NCBI GenBank assembly: GCA_037953625.1
Contig: CM075655.1
Span: 23,206,001 to 23,270,000, forward strand
Origin: Crotalaria pallida
Taxonomy: Eukaryota; Streptophyta; Magnoliopsida; Fabales; Fabaceae
Direction of reading: 5' to 3'
DNA length: 64,000 bases
Made by a program: the position numbers and the translations under genes. The notes below the pieces were generated by a model that saw only the letters and a list, made by a program, of their open reading frames with translations, made no database searches and was not told the DNA's origin. Of the stretch, positions 46,210-57,746 are shown piece by piece. The number at the start of each line of letters is the position of its first letter. Position 1 is the first letter of the stretch.

Positions 46210-46302
46210 ATTAAAAACAATAAAATATCCCAATGCTACCAATCTACAATGGATCTTTAACTCAGGCTGTTAGGCCTATACCAGAGCACGAAGCTCTGAT
46301 AC

Positions 46303-46314
46303 CAATTGTTAGAA
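46303..46314 (-). other. Primer-binding site, initiator tRNA-Met (second SIRE-like element)
   Basis: Minus strand TGGTATCAGAGC, two bases from the LTR end at 46317. Confidence 0.9.
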
Positions 46315-46316
46315 TT

Positions 46317-48521
46317 ATTGATAGGATTGGCAGCCGACACCCAAGAGGGGGGGTGAATTGGGTGTTTATGAAAACATTGGAAAATATTCGAATTAAATCG
46401 TTTTCAATGAAATAGATAAACTTTGCAACGAAAAAACTCTTAAAAACGATGAAAACGATTATGCAAGCGGAAGCAAACAATAATAACAATGATTAATATT
46501 ACGCGCGAAGATAAGAAACACTATAACAACGAAAGGTCTAACGCGCGTTGATTAATTTAAAATAATTAAATTAATATATATTATATTTACGTTGCGAAGG
46601 AGATAATTAACACAATAAAAATATGCGCAACAATAAATAAAAGAGATAAGGGATAGAAGAGATTGCACCGGAGATTTTTATCCTGGTTCGGCAAACCCGG
46701 CCTACTCCAGTCCCCAAGCGACCCGCTTGAGCTTTTCACTAAACCAAGACGCCATGCGTCCCCAAGTACAACTAGAGCGTCCCGCAAGCTACTAGGAACC
46801 TCCTTTCGCCAGGGACCTCAAAAACAACCAGATAGCCTAACTACTAGGTGCCCCACCGTTCGTCTAGCACTACCCAATACACAAGGGTTCCTCACCCTAC
46901 AACCACGAACGCCGCACGTCCGCACTAGGAGATTCACTCCCTAGTCACTAAGGGTCACACACCCCTTACACAAATGGTTATGGATATGGAGATTGAGTAC
47001 AACCACTATAATGCACTCTTCTTAGTGCAGATACAACAATATGGGCTTCTAACAAAATTGTGTTCTATATAACACTGATACAACAATAACGCTCTAATGG
47101 TGCTGAATTTAAATCACAAGTACTATGGCCAAGAAAAGGTTTTCTTCTCAAATAGATATTAACAATAAAACCAGAGAATTGGAGAAGGAGAAGAGGAAGA
47201 AGAGGCGATCAGAAAAAAAAAAGGTTGGATCAGAAAATAGAAAATGATCAAATCATTTTAAACACATTTTTAACACATGTTTAAAATCAAAAACCAATCT
47301 TAAAGATTTAAGAATTAAAACCAATTATTTGAAAATATTTGAAATTCAAATTTTGAATTTGAAAATAGAATCAGAATCAAATCAAAAATGATTTTGGAAA
47401 TAAATCAAATTTAAAATAAGAATGAAATCAAATTTGGAAATATTCAAAAATGATTTTCTGAAATCAAAAAAGTAAAATAATATTTTTGAAATCAAAATCA
47501 AATCAAATAGATTTAAAGAATAAAATAAAATAGAATAAAATCAATTTTGAAATCAGAAACAAATAAAATAGATTTAAGGAATAAAATAAAAGATTTGAAT
47601 CTTAAACCAAAAAGGAATATTTTCAAAACTAAAACCAAATTCGAATTTTGAAAATAAATCAGAATCAATTATGTAAAAACAAATCAGGAAATAAATCAAA
47701 ATGATTCTGACACGTTTTTCAATAAAACTTGAGGTAATCGATTACTTCAAGAAGATAATCGATTATCCCTTTAAAAATAGAAACTTTTAAATTCTTTTGA
47801 AAAACCAATAATCGATTACAACATAGAATTTAATCGATTACTTCACTTCTGTTTAATATATGATGCAACTGATATAATCGATTATCACTGGTCAAATAAT
47901 CGATTACATAGCCTCTGAAAAATATATGATGCAACTCCAGTAATCGATTATCTGTGCCAAGTAATCCATTACTTTCATACAAAAAGTAATGGATTAGCCA
48001 GGTTCAAATACTCGATTACACTCTCTCTGGATTTTCTATGATGCAACATAAATAATCGATTATCTTGAAAGAGTAATCGATTATCTCTGTCAAAACTTGT
48101 CTTAACAGATTTTCACAACTTAGAGAAATCCAGCTAGAGGTTGTCAAGATATATTTTCACAGTGAATCAATTAAGATATTAAAAATACGTTTTTAGAAAA
48201 ACTCTTTTTGCAATTAAAAACATTTTTCATAAACTAAGTTAAAAAAAGATTTTCATGAAAACACATTTTGCAATTAAAACATTTTTCATAAAATGTCCTT
48301 TTCTTCTCCTTAACATGAAAAACTAATTTTGGCCATTAGACACTTGTAATAAAAATTCATTACCTTACAAATTTCCTATGGGCCAGGCTATACTAAACTT
48401 GAACATGAAGCTTGAGCCTTGACTTTAGCTTTGAAGCTTGATGCTTGAACTTGATGCTTGAAACTTTGAATCTTGTTTGTATTACTCTTTACGTCCTTTG
48501 GGGCAAGCTTGACTTCCAACA
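46317..48521 (-). mobile_element. 5' LTR of the second SIRE-like element
   Basis: 2205 bp, complete. AT-rich, with long A/T low-complexity stretches at 47450-47700 and an AATCGATT array at 47736-48082. Confidence 0.9.
47736..48082. repeat. AATCGATT array with ATGATGCAAC spacers
   Basis: AATCGATT at 47736/47757, 47810/47832, 47876/47898, 47942/47963 (second AATCCATT) and 48054/48075; a further decayed pair lies at about 47988/48010. Steps 21-22. ATGATGCAAC precedes three of the pairs. Confidence 0.9.
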
Positions 48522-50400
48522 AAGAGCCCTTTAGCTAAATTAAACAGAGATTACTTCTCTAATATTGATGCTAGGGAACGTGATCTTAGAGACAGACTGG
48601 ATGCTATTCAGTCTGAGTTGGTGTTAAGACCTATGGACCCTGAGTTACATGCTGCTGAAAAGATCATTGCTAGTCAATATAGTAAGGTTCAGAATGATGC
48701 TATTTCCTTCCTTGCTCAGAAGGCTAAGGTGAATTGGCTGAGGGATGGAGATTGTAATTCTAAGCTTTTCCATGACTCCATCAGGAAAAGAGTTTACCAT
48801 AACAGAGTGTTAACGCTTATTGGAGACAGAGATGAGATAGTAGCAGGGCAAGAGCAGATTCAGAGTATGTTTGAAGAATTCTATCAAAATCTGTTTTTTT
48901 CCAGAAGCAGGGGAGAGATTTTCAGTCAGGCTGTGATTGATCAAGGCCAAACTCTAACTATTGATCATCAGTTAGCTCTTATCAGGGTAATTTCTGATGA
49001 AGAGATAAAAAAGGCACTGTTCTCTATCAACCAAAATAAGGCTCCAGGACCTGATGGCTTTGGCTCAGGGTTCTTTATGGCAGCATGGGACAGAGTGGGT
49101 AAGGAGTTTTGTATGGCAATCAGGGAATTCTTTGATTCTGGCCACATGCTCAGAGAAATCAGGGAATTCTTTGATACCAAAGGTAGATTCTCCATCAAAG
49201 GTTACTCAATTTAGACCTATTGCTTGTTGTTCTACTCTCTATAAAACTATTGCTAAAATTATTAGCAGTAGAATAGCAGATGTGCTCCCTATGCTGATTC
49301 ATGATAATCAGACTGCTTTTATTAAGGACAGGAGTATTCTTCATAATATCCTGTTATCTCAAGAGCTAGTGAGATTCTATGGGAGAAGGAGAGTCTCTCC
49401 TAGGTGTATGCTTAAGCTGGATATAGAGAAGGCGTATGATACTTTGGAGTGGAATTTCATTGAAGAGGTGCTTATGGCTTTCAAGTTTCCCTCTAAGTTT
49501 GTTGGTTGGGTTATGAGCTGCCTTAAGTCTGTCTCCTATTCCATAGTTGTAAATGGCCAACAGGGACAAAGATTTAGTGGATCTAGGGGAATTAGACAAG
49601 GTGATCCCATGTCTTCCCTCATTTTTGTGTTGTCCATGGAGATCCTTACTAGGAACTTGTTATTGGCTTCTAATCACAGGAACTTTCGGTTTCATCCAGC
49701 TTGTAAGGACACAAAATTAGTGAGTTTGGCATTTGCTGATGACCTTATGATTTTTTGTAAGGCTCATCCAGCTAGTGTTAGAATTGTGGATGATACTATA
49801 AAGGAGTTTGCTGGTTGGTCTGGGTTACAAGTCAGTCCAGAGAAATCAAACATTTTTATGGCAGGAGTTTCCACTGATGTTCAGGAGCAGCTAATTGAAA
49901 TCACTAATTTTAAGAAGGGGAGCCTTCCTTGCAGATATTTAGGGATTCCTCTATCATCAAAGAAGTGGAATGCAAGCACTTGTCAGAGTTTGATAGATAA
50001 GGTTATGAAGAATATCAGATACTGGAAAACTAGGAACTTATCCTATCAAGCAAGAGTCTGTCTAATTAATGCTGTCCTAATGAGTTTCCTTGTCTATTGG
50101 GCTTCAATCTTTGTTATTCCTACTTCTGTTATGAAGGAAATTCAGAAACAATGTCGTAGCTTTTTGTGGAATGCTAAAAGTGATGGTTCCTATCAAGCAA
50201 AGATTTCTTGGTCTACTGTTTGTACTGAGAAACGTTTTGGAGGTCTGGGAATCCAGAACTGTGAGGTCTGGAATATAGCTGCACTTGGAAAGCAAGTTTG
50301 GAACATAGCAGAGAAAAAAGATTGTCTATGGATTCGCTGGATTGGGGCATACTACATCAGGGATCAATCTTTCTGGGATTGTCAGTGGATTCTGAAGGCT
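48522..50400 (+). pseudogene. LINE 2 ORF2, reverse transcriptase part
   Basis: Resumes after the copia element (second AAGAG at 48522-48526). NQNKAPGPDGFGSGFF, then a rearrangement near 49157-49175 with loss of a short conserved segment and a frame change. RT continues with TQFRPIACCSTLYK, MLKLDIEKAYDTLEW, RGIRQGDPMSSLIF, AFADDLMIF (near 49740) and WIRWIGAYYIRDQ. It runs open to 50400, where the next LTR starts; the C-terminus lies beyond the window. Confidence 0.87.
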
Positions 50401-51174
50401 TGATGTGGTTCTATGTTCAATTGTGTTTTGATGAAGACAAAGTGTTTGGTCAACCTACAACAACAACAAGAAGACTAGTTTATCTCTCATTCATATTATT
50501 GTATTATAATGTTTTTATTCTTTTATTATATGAGTGTTGGGTGGTAGACTAGGTTAGATAATCTCAATTTGATTTATAAGAATTTAATATGTTTAGGAAT
50601 TGAGATTACATTGATAGAGAACTTAGCTCAAAGATTTATTAAAATTAACAAGTGAAAATTGCAAAATAATAGAAAAAGATTTTTACAGTGTTTAATCGAT
50701 TAAAACACAGTTTAATCGATTAATAATCGATTAAGGAAATATTTAATCGATTAAGTACTGTTGTATCTGATTAAATAAAAGCTTTTCTAATGCATTTGGA
50801 AAAAGGTTACGAACCATAATTTTTCAAGAGCAATTTTTCACTATCTTTCACACTTTCATGAGCTAATATTCTTAGATAAAATCACTCTCTATCAAATCTT
50901 TTTAGAATCTCAATTCTTCTACATATTTCATTCTTATTGTGTCAATATTGAGATTAAAGTGCTTGTAAAATTCTTAGTTGAATGTATTGGTAACAAAGAG
51001 GTTACTTTGAAGATTCAACAAACAAGTTTTCAATTGAAGAAATTGGAAAGGAGCAAGGTTGAGCAACATCTTGGGCTTCAAAGGTTTCAAGGCTAAAAGC
51101 TAAGGTGGATTGGAAGCAACTTTCAATCAAGAAGAACACGAAGAAGAATTAAGAGATTGGGTAGTGTAACATCC
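50401..51174 (+). mobile_element. Third SIRE-like LTR, first 774 bp
   Basis: Begins TGATGTGGTT exactly where LINE 2 ORF2 stops. AATCGATT at 50694, 50714, 50725 and 50745 (steps 20, 11, 20), the same pattern as the SIRE-like LTR at 24281. Interrupted at 51175 by the LARD. The rest is outside the window. Clade is inferred from style. Confidence 0.65.
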
Positions 51175-54100
51175 CGCATTTTCTGGACTCAAATAAATTA
51201 ATGAAATTTTATTTAAAATGGATTTTTGGGAACTTAAGAAAGATTTTTAGTTAAATGTTTTAGCAAATGATTTTATTTGAGTGTGATTTCATGAAAACCA
51301 AGTTATGATTTTGTTATTTGAGAACGAGTTTTCTTTTTACCAAAATGATTTGAGGTTTTAAATGAATTATCTCTTTAAGTCTTTGATTTATGTGAAAATA
51401 TGCTTTTATTTCAAAGTTAGGTTTATTTTACAATTAAATTGATAAGTGGATTGATTTTCTTTAAAGATCGAATTTTTGGAATTTTTGGACTTGTAATTGT
51501 GTGTTTTTGTGTAATAGATTATATATGCAATTTAATTAGAAAATTTATATGAATGAATGCATGAATTATGTGAATGTGAATATATGTATGATGTATGTAT
51601 ATGTGTGCCGTATGCTTTGAGAGGAAACATGATATCCTAAAATATTATATGCATGATCAAATAGGTGCATTATTCCATGATTTAATTCTATGTGTTGTTA
51701 TGACAACATGAAAAGAAATTATATGTATGTGTGCATGTGTTGTTCGGCCATTTAGGAATAGGAAGGCCAAGAAGAGTGCATTTTCTTAAGTGGTAAGAAA
51801 ATGGAAAAATTAAATAGAAAATAGGAGGAAATAGGTGGTGTAACTCATGATGCCTAGGGAAGACTTTCTTCCACCTTGTCTCCCTTTTGATGAGACCTCT
51901 CCCATGCAAATTTTTGAGTTGACCAAATGGCCCATGAACCTATCCATTGAACCGAGGCTAAAAGAGGAAATTCCATGCCCTTGTATTACTCTTAAAACCG
52001 TGTGAGTAGGAGGAGTGTCGGTTAGTTCATTTCCTTCATTTCCACCAACATAAACACTTAGTTTCAAGAGTACCATCAACTCTTGAGACTTTAGAGAGAA
52101 GAGAGTAAGGCCGTGAGGAAGAGGAGAGAAAGAAGAGTGCGAATCCATAGTTTTCAACCCAAACTTCTTTTATTTTCTTCCCAACCACCCTCTTCTTCAA
52201 GGATTAGAAGAGAAAAGCCACCCATCAACTCTAAGAGGAGGAAGCCGAAGCAAAACCCTAGGAGGAGAAGAGAAGGGTTTGAAGCTTGAAGATTTAGTTA
52301 GAGGTCTTGATCTAAGGTAGTCATTTGAGAGAGTTTGGTGTAGTGATTTTGATTTGTAAAGGACTTTAATATGGAAATTGTCTAAGTTTAATTTTGTGGT
52401 GCATGTATTTATTTCCTCATGATCTTGGAGTTTTGTTGCCTTGCATGTTAATTTTATGATTTGATCTTGAATAAGTGTACTTGGATGTTTTAATTCTTAA
52501 CTTGTTCTTCACGGTTTTGCTTAAGTTTTGTGTTTAAGCTTATGTTTTTGCCTTGATCTTCTTTTGCATGTCTTGATCTATGATTGGTCTTTGAGAAAAC
52601 ATGAAGTTTGAGTTTGTATGTTTTTTTTGAGCACCAATCTTAATTTTCCTTGCATGCATGTCACGGTTTTCAAAAGAAAATAGGACAAACAAGCTTTAGT
52701 AATAATTTTTATGTAAAAAGAATTTGAATCAAGATTTTGTTTGTGTGTGATGATGATTCGGTTGGTACCTTATGAAAGAAAAATGTTGTTTCAAAAGTTT
52801 TGCATGATTTGATCTTGAATTTGATCTTTGCATGTGAGAATAAAATTGTAAGATCTTGCCTTTATGCATGTCCTTATTCGGTCAAGCCTAGGAAAAATAG
52901 GAAACCATTGTAAGTCATCATTTCATTTGCTTGCATGATGAAATTGTCCCATCTAGAGATTTTAGGTACATGCATGAAATTGTTTAAGAGATCTCGATAT
53001 GCTTCTTGATTTTTATGTTAAGAAACAAATTTTTGTTTGCCAAATTCCTTGTGAAGCTCACGGTTTTGCATGTATAAGTGATCAAGATAATTCATTTCAT
53101 TTCGCATGTGTGTTTTATGATTAAGATTAGGGATTTCTAAACCTATGGACCTTGAATCTTTTGATTCCAAACTTAAAAGTAAATTTTTCATAATCCCATT
53201 AGGTTTAGAGACAAATCTTAAGCCATTTTGCTCTCTTATGTGATATTATTTGAATTAACTTGTATAGAAGTAAGTTGGTTTGATAGATGATTGTATTGAG
53301 TGACTTTTCCTTTTTGGTCCCATTCGGTCTTGATGTGAAAGTAAAGGAATTAGATTGATTTTCCTTTGTGTGTTGGTTTATATGATGATTGGCATTATTC
53401 TAAGATAGTGTGCTCTTTTCTTCAAGTCATTATTTAGAATATGATGTTTGAAAATAGGGTGATGTGTGTGTTAAGTGCATGTGTTAGTAATCATTGGTGT
53501 TTGAAATATAAACCTTGTCTCATGTAGGATGAGACTTGGCCATGCATGGAAATTAGGTGCATGTATCTGATTCTTGATTCTATGTGCATAAATGATGAAT
53601 AGTTTGTGACATTATAACTGTTTAGATGTGTTTGAATGATTTGAGTGTTTAATATTTCTAAAAGGTTTCGATTAAATTCTTGTGTTACTTTCTTTTAATT
53701 TAATTCGGTTTTAAAGAAAATAAAATGAATAAAATGATTTGAAAAGTATTGTTTTAAAAAGGATTTTTACATGATTTCTAAAGTTCATGGTTTTTAATTA
53801 AACAAATGATTTTTTTGAAAACCCTAAGATAATGTGGCCTTTATAAGAGCCAAGGAAGCATTCATGTTTTGTTAAGCAAGTTTTTGAAATGAATGTTATG
53901 AGTTTTAAATTCCTAATTATATGGTTAAAGAAATGTATTTATTTAGTTGAGAATTAGAAATCAAAGTGATTTTCAAATAAGGAGTTTTGATAAGCGTGTC
54001 TTGTTTTCTAAATAAATCTATAAGAACAAATTTTAATAAGAGAAATTATTTGAGTTCCAGTAACAATCGGGGAGCGGTTACGGGCATCGCAGTGGAAACC

Positions 54101-54689
54101 AAGGATCGTCGTGGGAATTATCGTCAATCAAGGTAAGAGAGAAGCTTTCCTAAGACACCGTGGTAGTTAGGCGATTTATTAGGACGTTTCGTATCATCTC
54201 AAAGATCGGAACTAAGTGGTTAGAGTCAGTAGTATAAGTGGCAATTGTTTGATTGTGTGGCCACTTATACGAAGGTGACGAAGACCACATTGATGCTGTG
54301 TGATGATTGTCTGTTGATAGCATGCTTTAATGTCTTTATTTAATTATGCCTGAGGATATTTATTGTTGTTGATTAAATAAGTAATATGTTGATGGACGTC
54401 TGTTACATCCTGAATAAGGAAATAAAAATGAAATGAATGAGTTGTGAAAGTAAGAAAGTAAAGGCACAATAAGAAAAGAATAATGAGTGAGAAAAAGGTA
54501 TGTGTTGGAAAAAGAGAGAAAGAGTTGAGATTGCGGAAAGAATGAAATGATAATGCTGAGAACGAGCCAGAGCTGGGGGAGAGTGATGTTGATATGAGAT
54601 GTGATTTGAGCGGAGCTGGGCTCCTTTGTCTTGGTTTTAGTCTGGGACTAGTGTTGAGTTGAGCTTGCTCCTCCATTAGCGCTCAGCAA

Positions 54690-55110
54690 AGTTGTAACTT
54701 TTGAAAAGGTTTTTGAAAAGCGGCTTTTGAAAAGGTTTTTGAAAAGAGATCTTCAAAAAGATTTTGAAAAGAGATTTTTGAAAAGGTTTTCGAATAGCAG
54801 TTTTTTGAAAAGATTTTTGAAAAGGAACTTTTTGAAAAGATTTGTGAAAATCAATTTTTGTGAAAGAACTATGTAATGAAAATTTTGAGAAAAGTTTGTG
54901 AAAGGAAATTTTTGGAAAGAGGTTTGAAAAGAGGGATTTTTGGAAAACGCTTATCAAGAGAGATTTTCTTTTAAAAGTTCCGTGAAATGTTATGTCTTTG
55001 AGAAAAGCTTTGCGAAACAATCTTTCTGAAAGAGTTTTGTGAAAAGATGTATTTTGAAGGAAGTGTTTGGAAAACAATCTTTTTGATAAAGTATTTGGAA
55101 GGATAATTAA
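54690..55110. repeat. Degenerate TTTTGAAAAG-type tandem repeat in LTR 1
   Basis: Many imperfect repeats of a TTTTTGAAAAG core at 10-20 bp steps. The LTR 2 copy (63340-63690) has lost blocks near 54720-54745 and 54815-54840, so copy number changed by slippage since insertion. It creates long Phe/Lys-rich minus-strand frames that are not genes. Confidence 0.8.
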
Positions 55111-55760
55111 AGAGAGTCTTTTGAACTAACATTTTTGAGAAAAAGTTGGTGAAAACTATGTTTCTGTGAAAGTTATGAAATGGTGTGTTGAGATAGTTTT
55201 TGAAAAGATGAGTATGAGAAATGGGGAATGCTGAGGAAGTTTGAGAAATGAGATTCGAGTTGTGGATGTGGTCCCAGCTCTGTGCTATGTGAGAAGTGAT
55301 GAGAGAATGTTTGTGCAAAGTTAGTGGTTGGGACTCGTTGAAGGGTTGCACGAAGGACGGGCCGACCTTAGGATAATTAAAAAGATTAAAAGACTTTAAA
55401 AGACATACGCGGTGAGGTATGAGAGTGCGAAGTAGTGGAGAGGAAGATATCATAAGTATCTGCTGTAGGATTCTCATGTTTTGATGCTAACAATTTCTCT
55501 CCAAGCAACAACATTGGCAACAAGCAAGCTACACCACATGAAGATTAGAATTAGGATTTTTATTAATTCTATTTCAATGTAATCTTTATTTTTATGCAAT
55601 GCATCTCATTGGTGTGGGTAGCTTAGGTGATTTTAAGAATATTTAAATAATGTTTGATTAAGAGTGAAGATACTTTAAATCTTGATTAAATAGCTCTATT
55701 AAAAGTTTTGTGAAAATCCTTTTAGAAAAACTTTGTTTTTATTCAGATTCTGATCAGTTT

Positions 55761-55893
55761 ACTCGAGTAATGAGTATTGGGTCACTCGAGTAATTTATGT
55801 CATGATAGGTTAATCGAGTAATGGTTTACACATCACTCGAGTAACTTAATCTGACATGTTTTAATCGAGTGATGTTATATGGTTTACTCGAGT
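55761..55893. repeat. First ACTCGAGT cluster of the solo LTR
   Basis: Pairs at 55761/55784, 55812/55835 and 55863/55886, each with a step of exactly 23. The first member of the last two pairs is AATCGAGT. Confidence 0.88.
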
Positions 55894-56686
55894 AATTCAA
55901 TCAGTGTTTGAAAATTTTAAAAGGACATAATTTTCTCTTTCACAAGGGACAAACATTTTTTTCTTACAATTTTCTATACACTTTCAAAAGCAATTCAAGA
56001 GCTATTTTACATCTTTCAAGAGCTATCAAGATTCAACAAAGAACTTTTCATTCTTCACTCTATTTCTCTCATTGTTCAAATATTCTTGAGATCATAATTT
56101 TTGTTCTTAGTGGTTGTTGAAGATTTGCAATTTATGATTGCATCATTGAAGTTTCAACACAAGTGAAGAATCTCACAAGGAAGACTTTGAGGATCAAATC
56201 AAAGCAAGAAAAGAGGATTGGTTGGAAGCATCTTCAATCAATTAGCAAGAAAATCTAGAATTCTCAAAAGGGGTAGATTAGATCAAAGTGTTTGGTACAC
56301 ACTTTGAGTTGGGTTTTAAGATAGGAGAACTAAGAATCTAGTTGCATCTTAAAACATTGTAAAATCTACATTTGAAGATTTCTAGTGAAGAATCTCTCTT
56401 GATTCAAGAGGGGACTGGAGTAGCTTTCAAGTGGGTGAAAGTGAACCAGGATAAATCCTTGTGTCTCTTTTATTTTCATTCCTTGTATTGCATTAATTCA
56501 TTAACAATTGCATTTTTAGGTTAGAATTGGGGTTTTCTTAATTCTACTCAATTGATCTAAAATTGCATGTTAATATTACTTAAAGTTGTTCATATTAATC
56601 ATTCATAATTTGTTGAATCATCATAGCATTGTTATTCTTGAAGAACTCCATTGAAAACTGAGTTTTAATTGAATTTTACCCAGTTT

Positions 56687-56870
56687 ACTCGAGTAAAGTT
56701 CTTGTCACTCGAGTAATCTGCTTTCAGTTTATGAACAATACTCGAGTAGGTTTTCTGTTACTCGAGTGATTTAAAAATAGCTTTCGTAATACTCGAGTGA
56801 TTTGCTGAATACTCGAGTGAAATTATTTTTGCTTGCGTATTACTCGAGTGAAGTCTTGAGTTACTCGAGT
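56687..56870. repeat. Second ACTCGAGT cluster of the solo LTR
   Basis: Pairs at 56687/56707, 56740/56760, 56791/56811 and 56842/56863, steps 20, 20, 20, 21. Confidence 0.9.
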
Positions 56871-57074
56871 AATCTGAATTGATTTTTTTAAGAAAATTTA
56901 TTTTCATAAAATCATTCTCTTAGGTGGACGAAAAATCTGTAATAAGGCTTCAATATTCTATTCACCCCCCCTCTAGACTATATTGAGCCGCTTGTTGGTT
57001 TCCAACATCTGCAGATACTTAGGAGGAGATTGCATTAGGGGAGGACAATGACGGTGAAACGTCAAGAAGTCTAG

Positions 57075-57176
57075 AGTATATTTCTAGGCAGAACGAACTC
57101 CACATGTGGCGCACTAACGTGGTGGGGACTGGGTCTAATGCCGTGGTAAGTTCTGCGGGCCCACTAGAAATATACT
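57075..57176. repeat. Long interrupted inverted repeat in the LARD LTR
   Basis: AGTATATTTCTAG (57075-57087) is the exact reverse complement of 57164-57176. Directly inside, GCAGAAC (57088-57094) pairs with GTTCTGC (57150-57156), leaving a 7-nt bulge GGGCCCA. The apical part holds the palindrome CCACATGTGG (57100-57109). Confidence 0.88.
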
Positions 57177-57746
57177 GTTGCCCCCTAGAATGCAAATCGA
57201 GAACAGTGAGAGGGACTGGAGTGGGGCATCTTGTTTGCCACTGTAGTGAGACAGTGTGCCATGTATATAAATTGATATGATTATGATTTGAGGATGAGTC
57301 CTCCTGGTCTGGGACCATTTGATGTGTGACAGCTGTCATGCCCGCACGGTAAAGGTCCTGTACTCCTGTTTGCTTCCGACTAGGTTGGGTGGATGACCGA
57401 GGAGATGTAGACGTGAGTGATAGCTGAGAATGGAATGAATTCCCCGACAATATCTTATGATTCCCCAAGTAAAGAAATGTTATGAATTGATAAGATTGGA
57501 AAAGAAAAAGTTCTGAGTATGAAATGGAAAAAGGAATAAGAAAGAATGTAATGAGGAGTGAAATTAAGTTTGTAAAAATAATGAAGGATGATAATAACAA
57601 AAGATAATAATGATAATGATGATAGTAACATGCTTGTTGCGTGTATGTGTGTTGCATTGTATGCTTGTGTAGTCCTATTATCTTACCTATCGTAATCCCA
57701 CACCGTCGACGATTCGTCGTCCGGATCACTTACTCTCTCCTGTTCG

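Larger units (their letters stand above)
43058..48521 (-). mobile_element. Second SIRE-like copia element, pol-less, minus strand
   Basis: Ends TGTTAGAATT and CTTCCAACA in plus orientation, target duplication AAGAG at 43053-43057 and 48522-48526. The right LTR 46317-48521 (2205 bp) is complete and has the Met-tRNA primer site at 46303-46314. The left LTR is only 43058-44196: the other half, the polypurine tract and all pol are deleted in one event that joins LTR to internal sequence. Gag remains, broken. The matching open frames at 43413 and 46663 lie in LTR sequence and are not genes. Confidence 0.9.
40795..50400 (+). mobile_element. LINE 2: sister L1-type element, split by a copia element and cut at 50400
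   Basis: Same family as LINE 1 (leader, ORF1 start, ORF overlap and ORF2 align throughout). The 5' end is about 40795 by comparison with LINE 1; the exact base is uncertain as the matching target duplication is beyond the window. Split at 43057/48522 by a copia element and interrupted at 50401 by another LTR inside ORF2. Same strand as LINE 1, 2.4 kb further along the same host LTR. Confidence 0.88.
55464..57007 (+). mobile_element. Solo LTR (copia-like) inside LTR 1 of the LARD
   Basis: 1544 bp, begins TGTAGGATTC and ends GGTTTCCAACA, target duplication TCTGC (55459-55463 and 57008-57012). LARD sequence is continuous across it. No primer site or internal region. CACCCCCCCTCTAG before its end is typical of SIRE/Tork-type copia LTRs as I recall. 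It has two ACTCGAGT clusters. Confidence 0.88.

Noticed and set aside
47736..48082. CRISPR or satellite reading of the AATCGATT array
   Set aside because: Motif is only 8-10 nt in pairs, recurs in other LTRs with other cores, so it is an LTR feature.
51688..52157. Minus-strand frames repeated at 60335-60804
   Set aside because: The repetition is only because both are the same place in the two LTRs; no sign of coding selection.
54344..55477. Long minus-strand frames rich in Phe, Lys, Ser and Gln
   Set aside because: Made by the degenerate TTTTGAAAAG repeat in the LARD LTR; the LTR 2 copy has different lengths.
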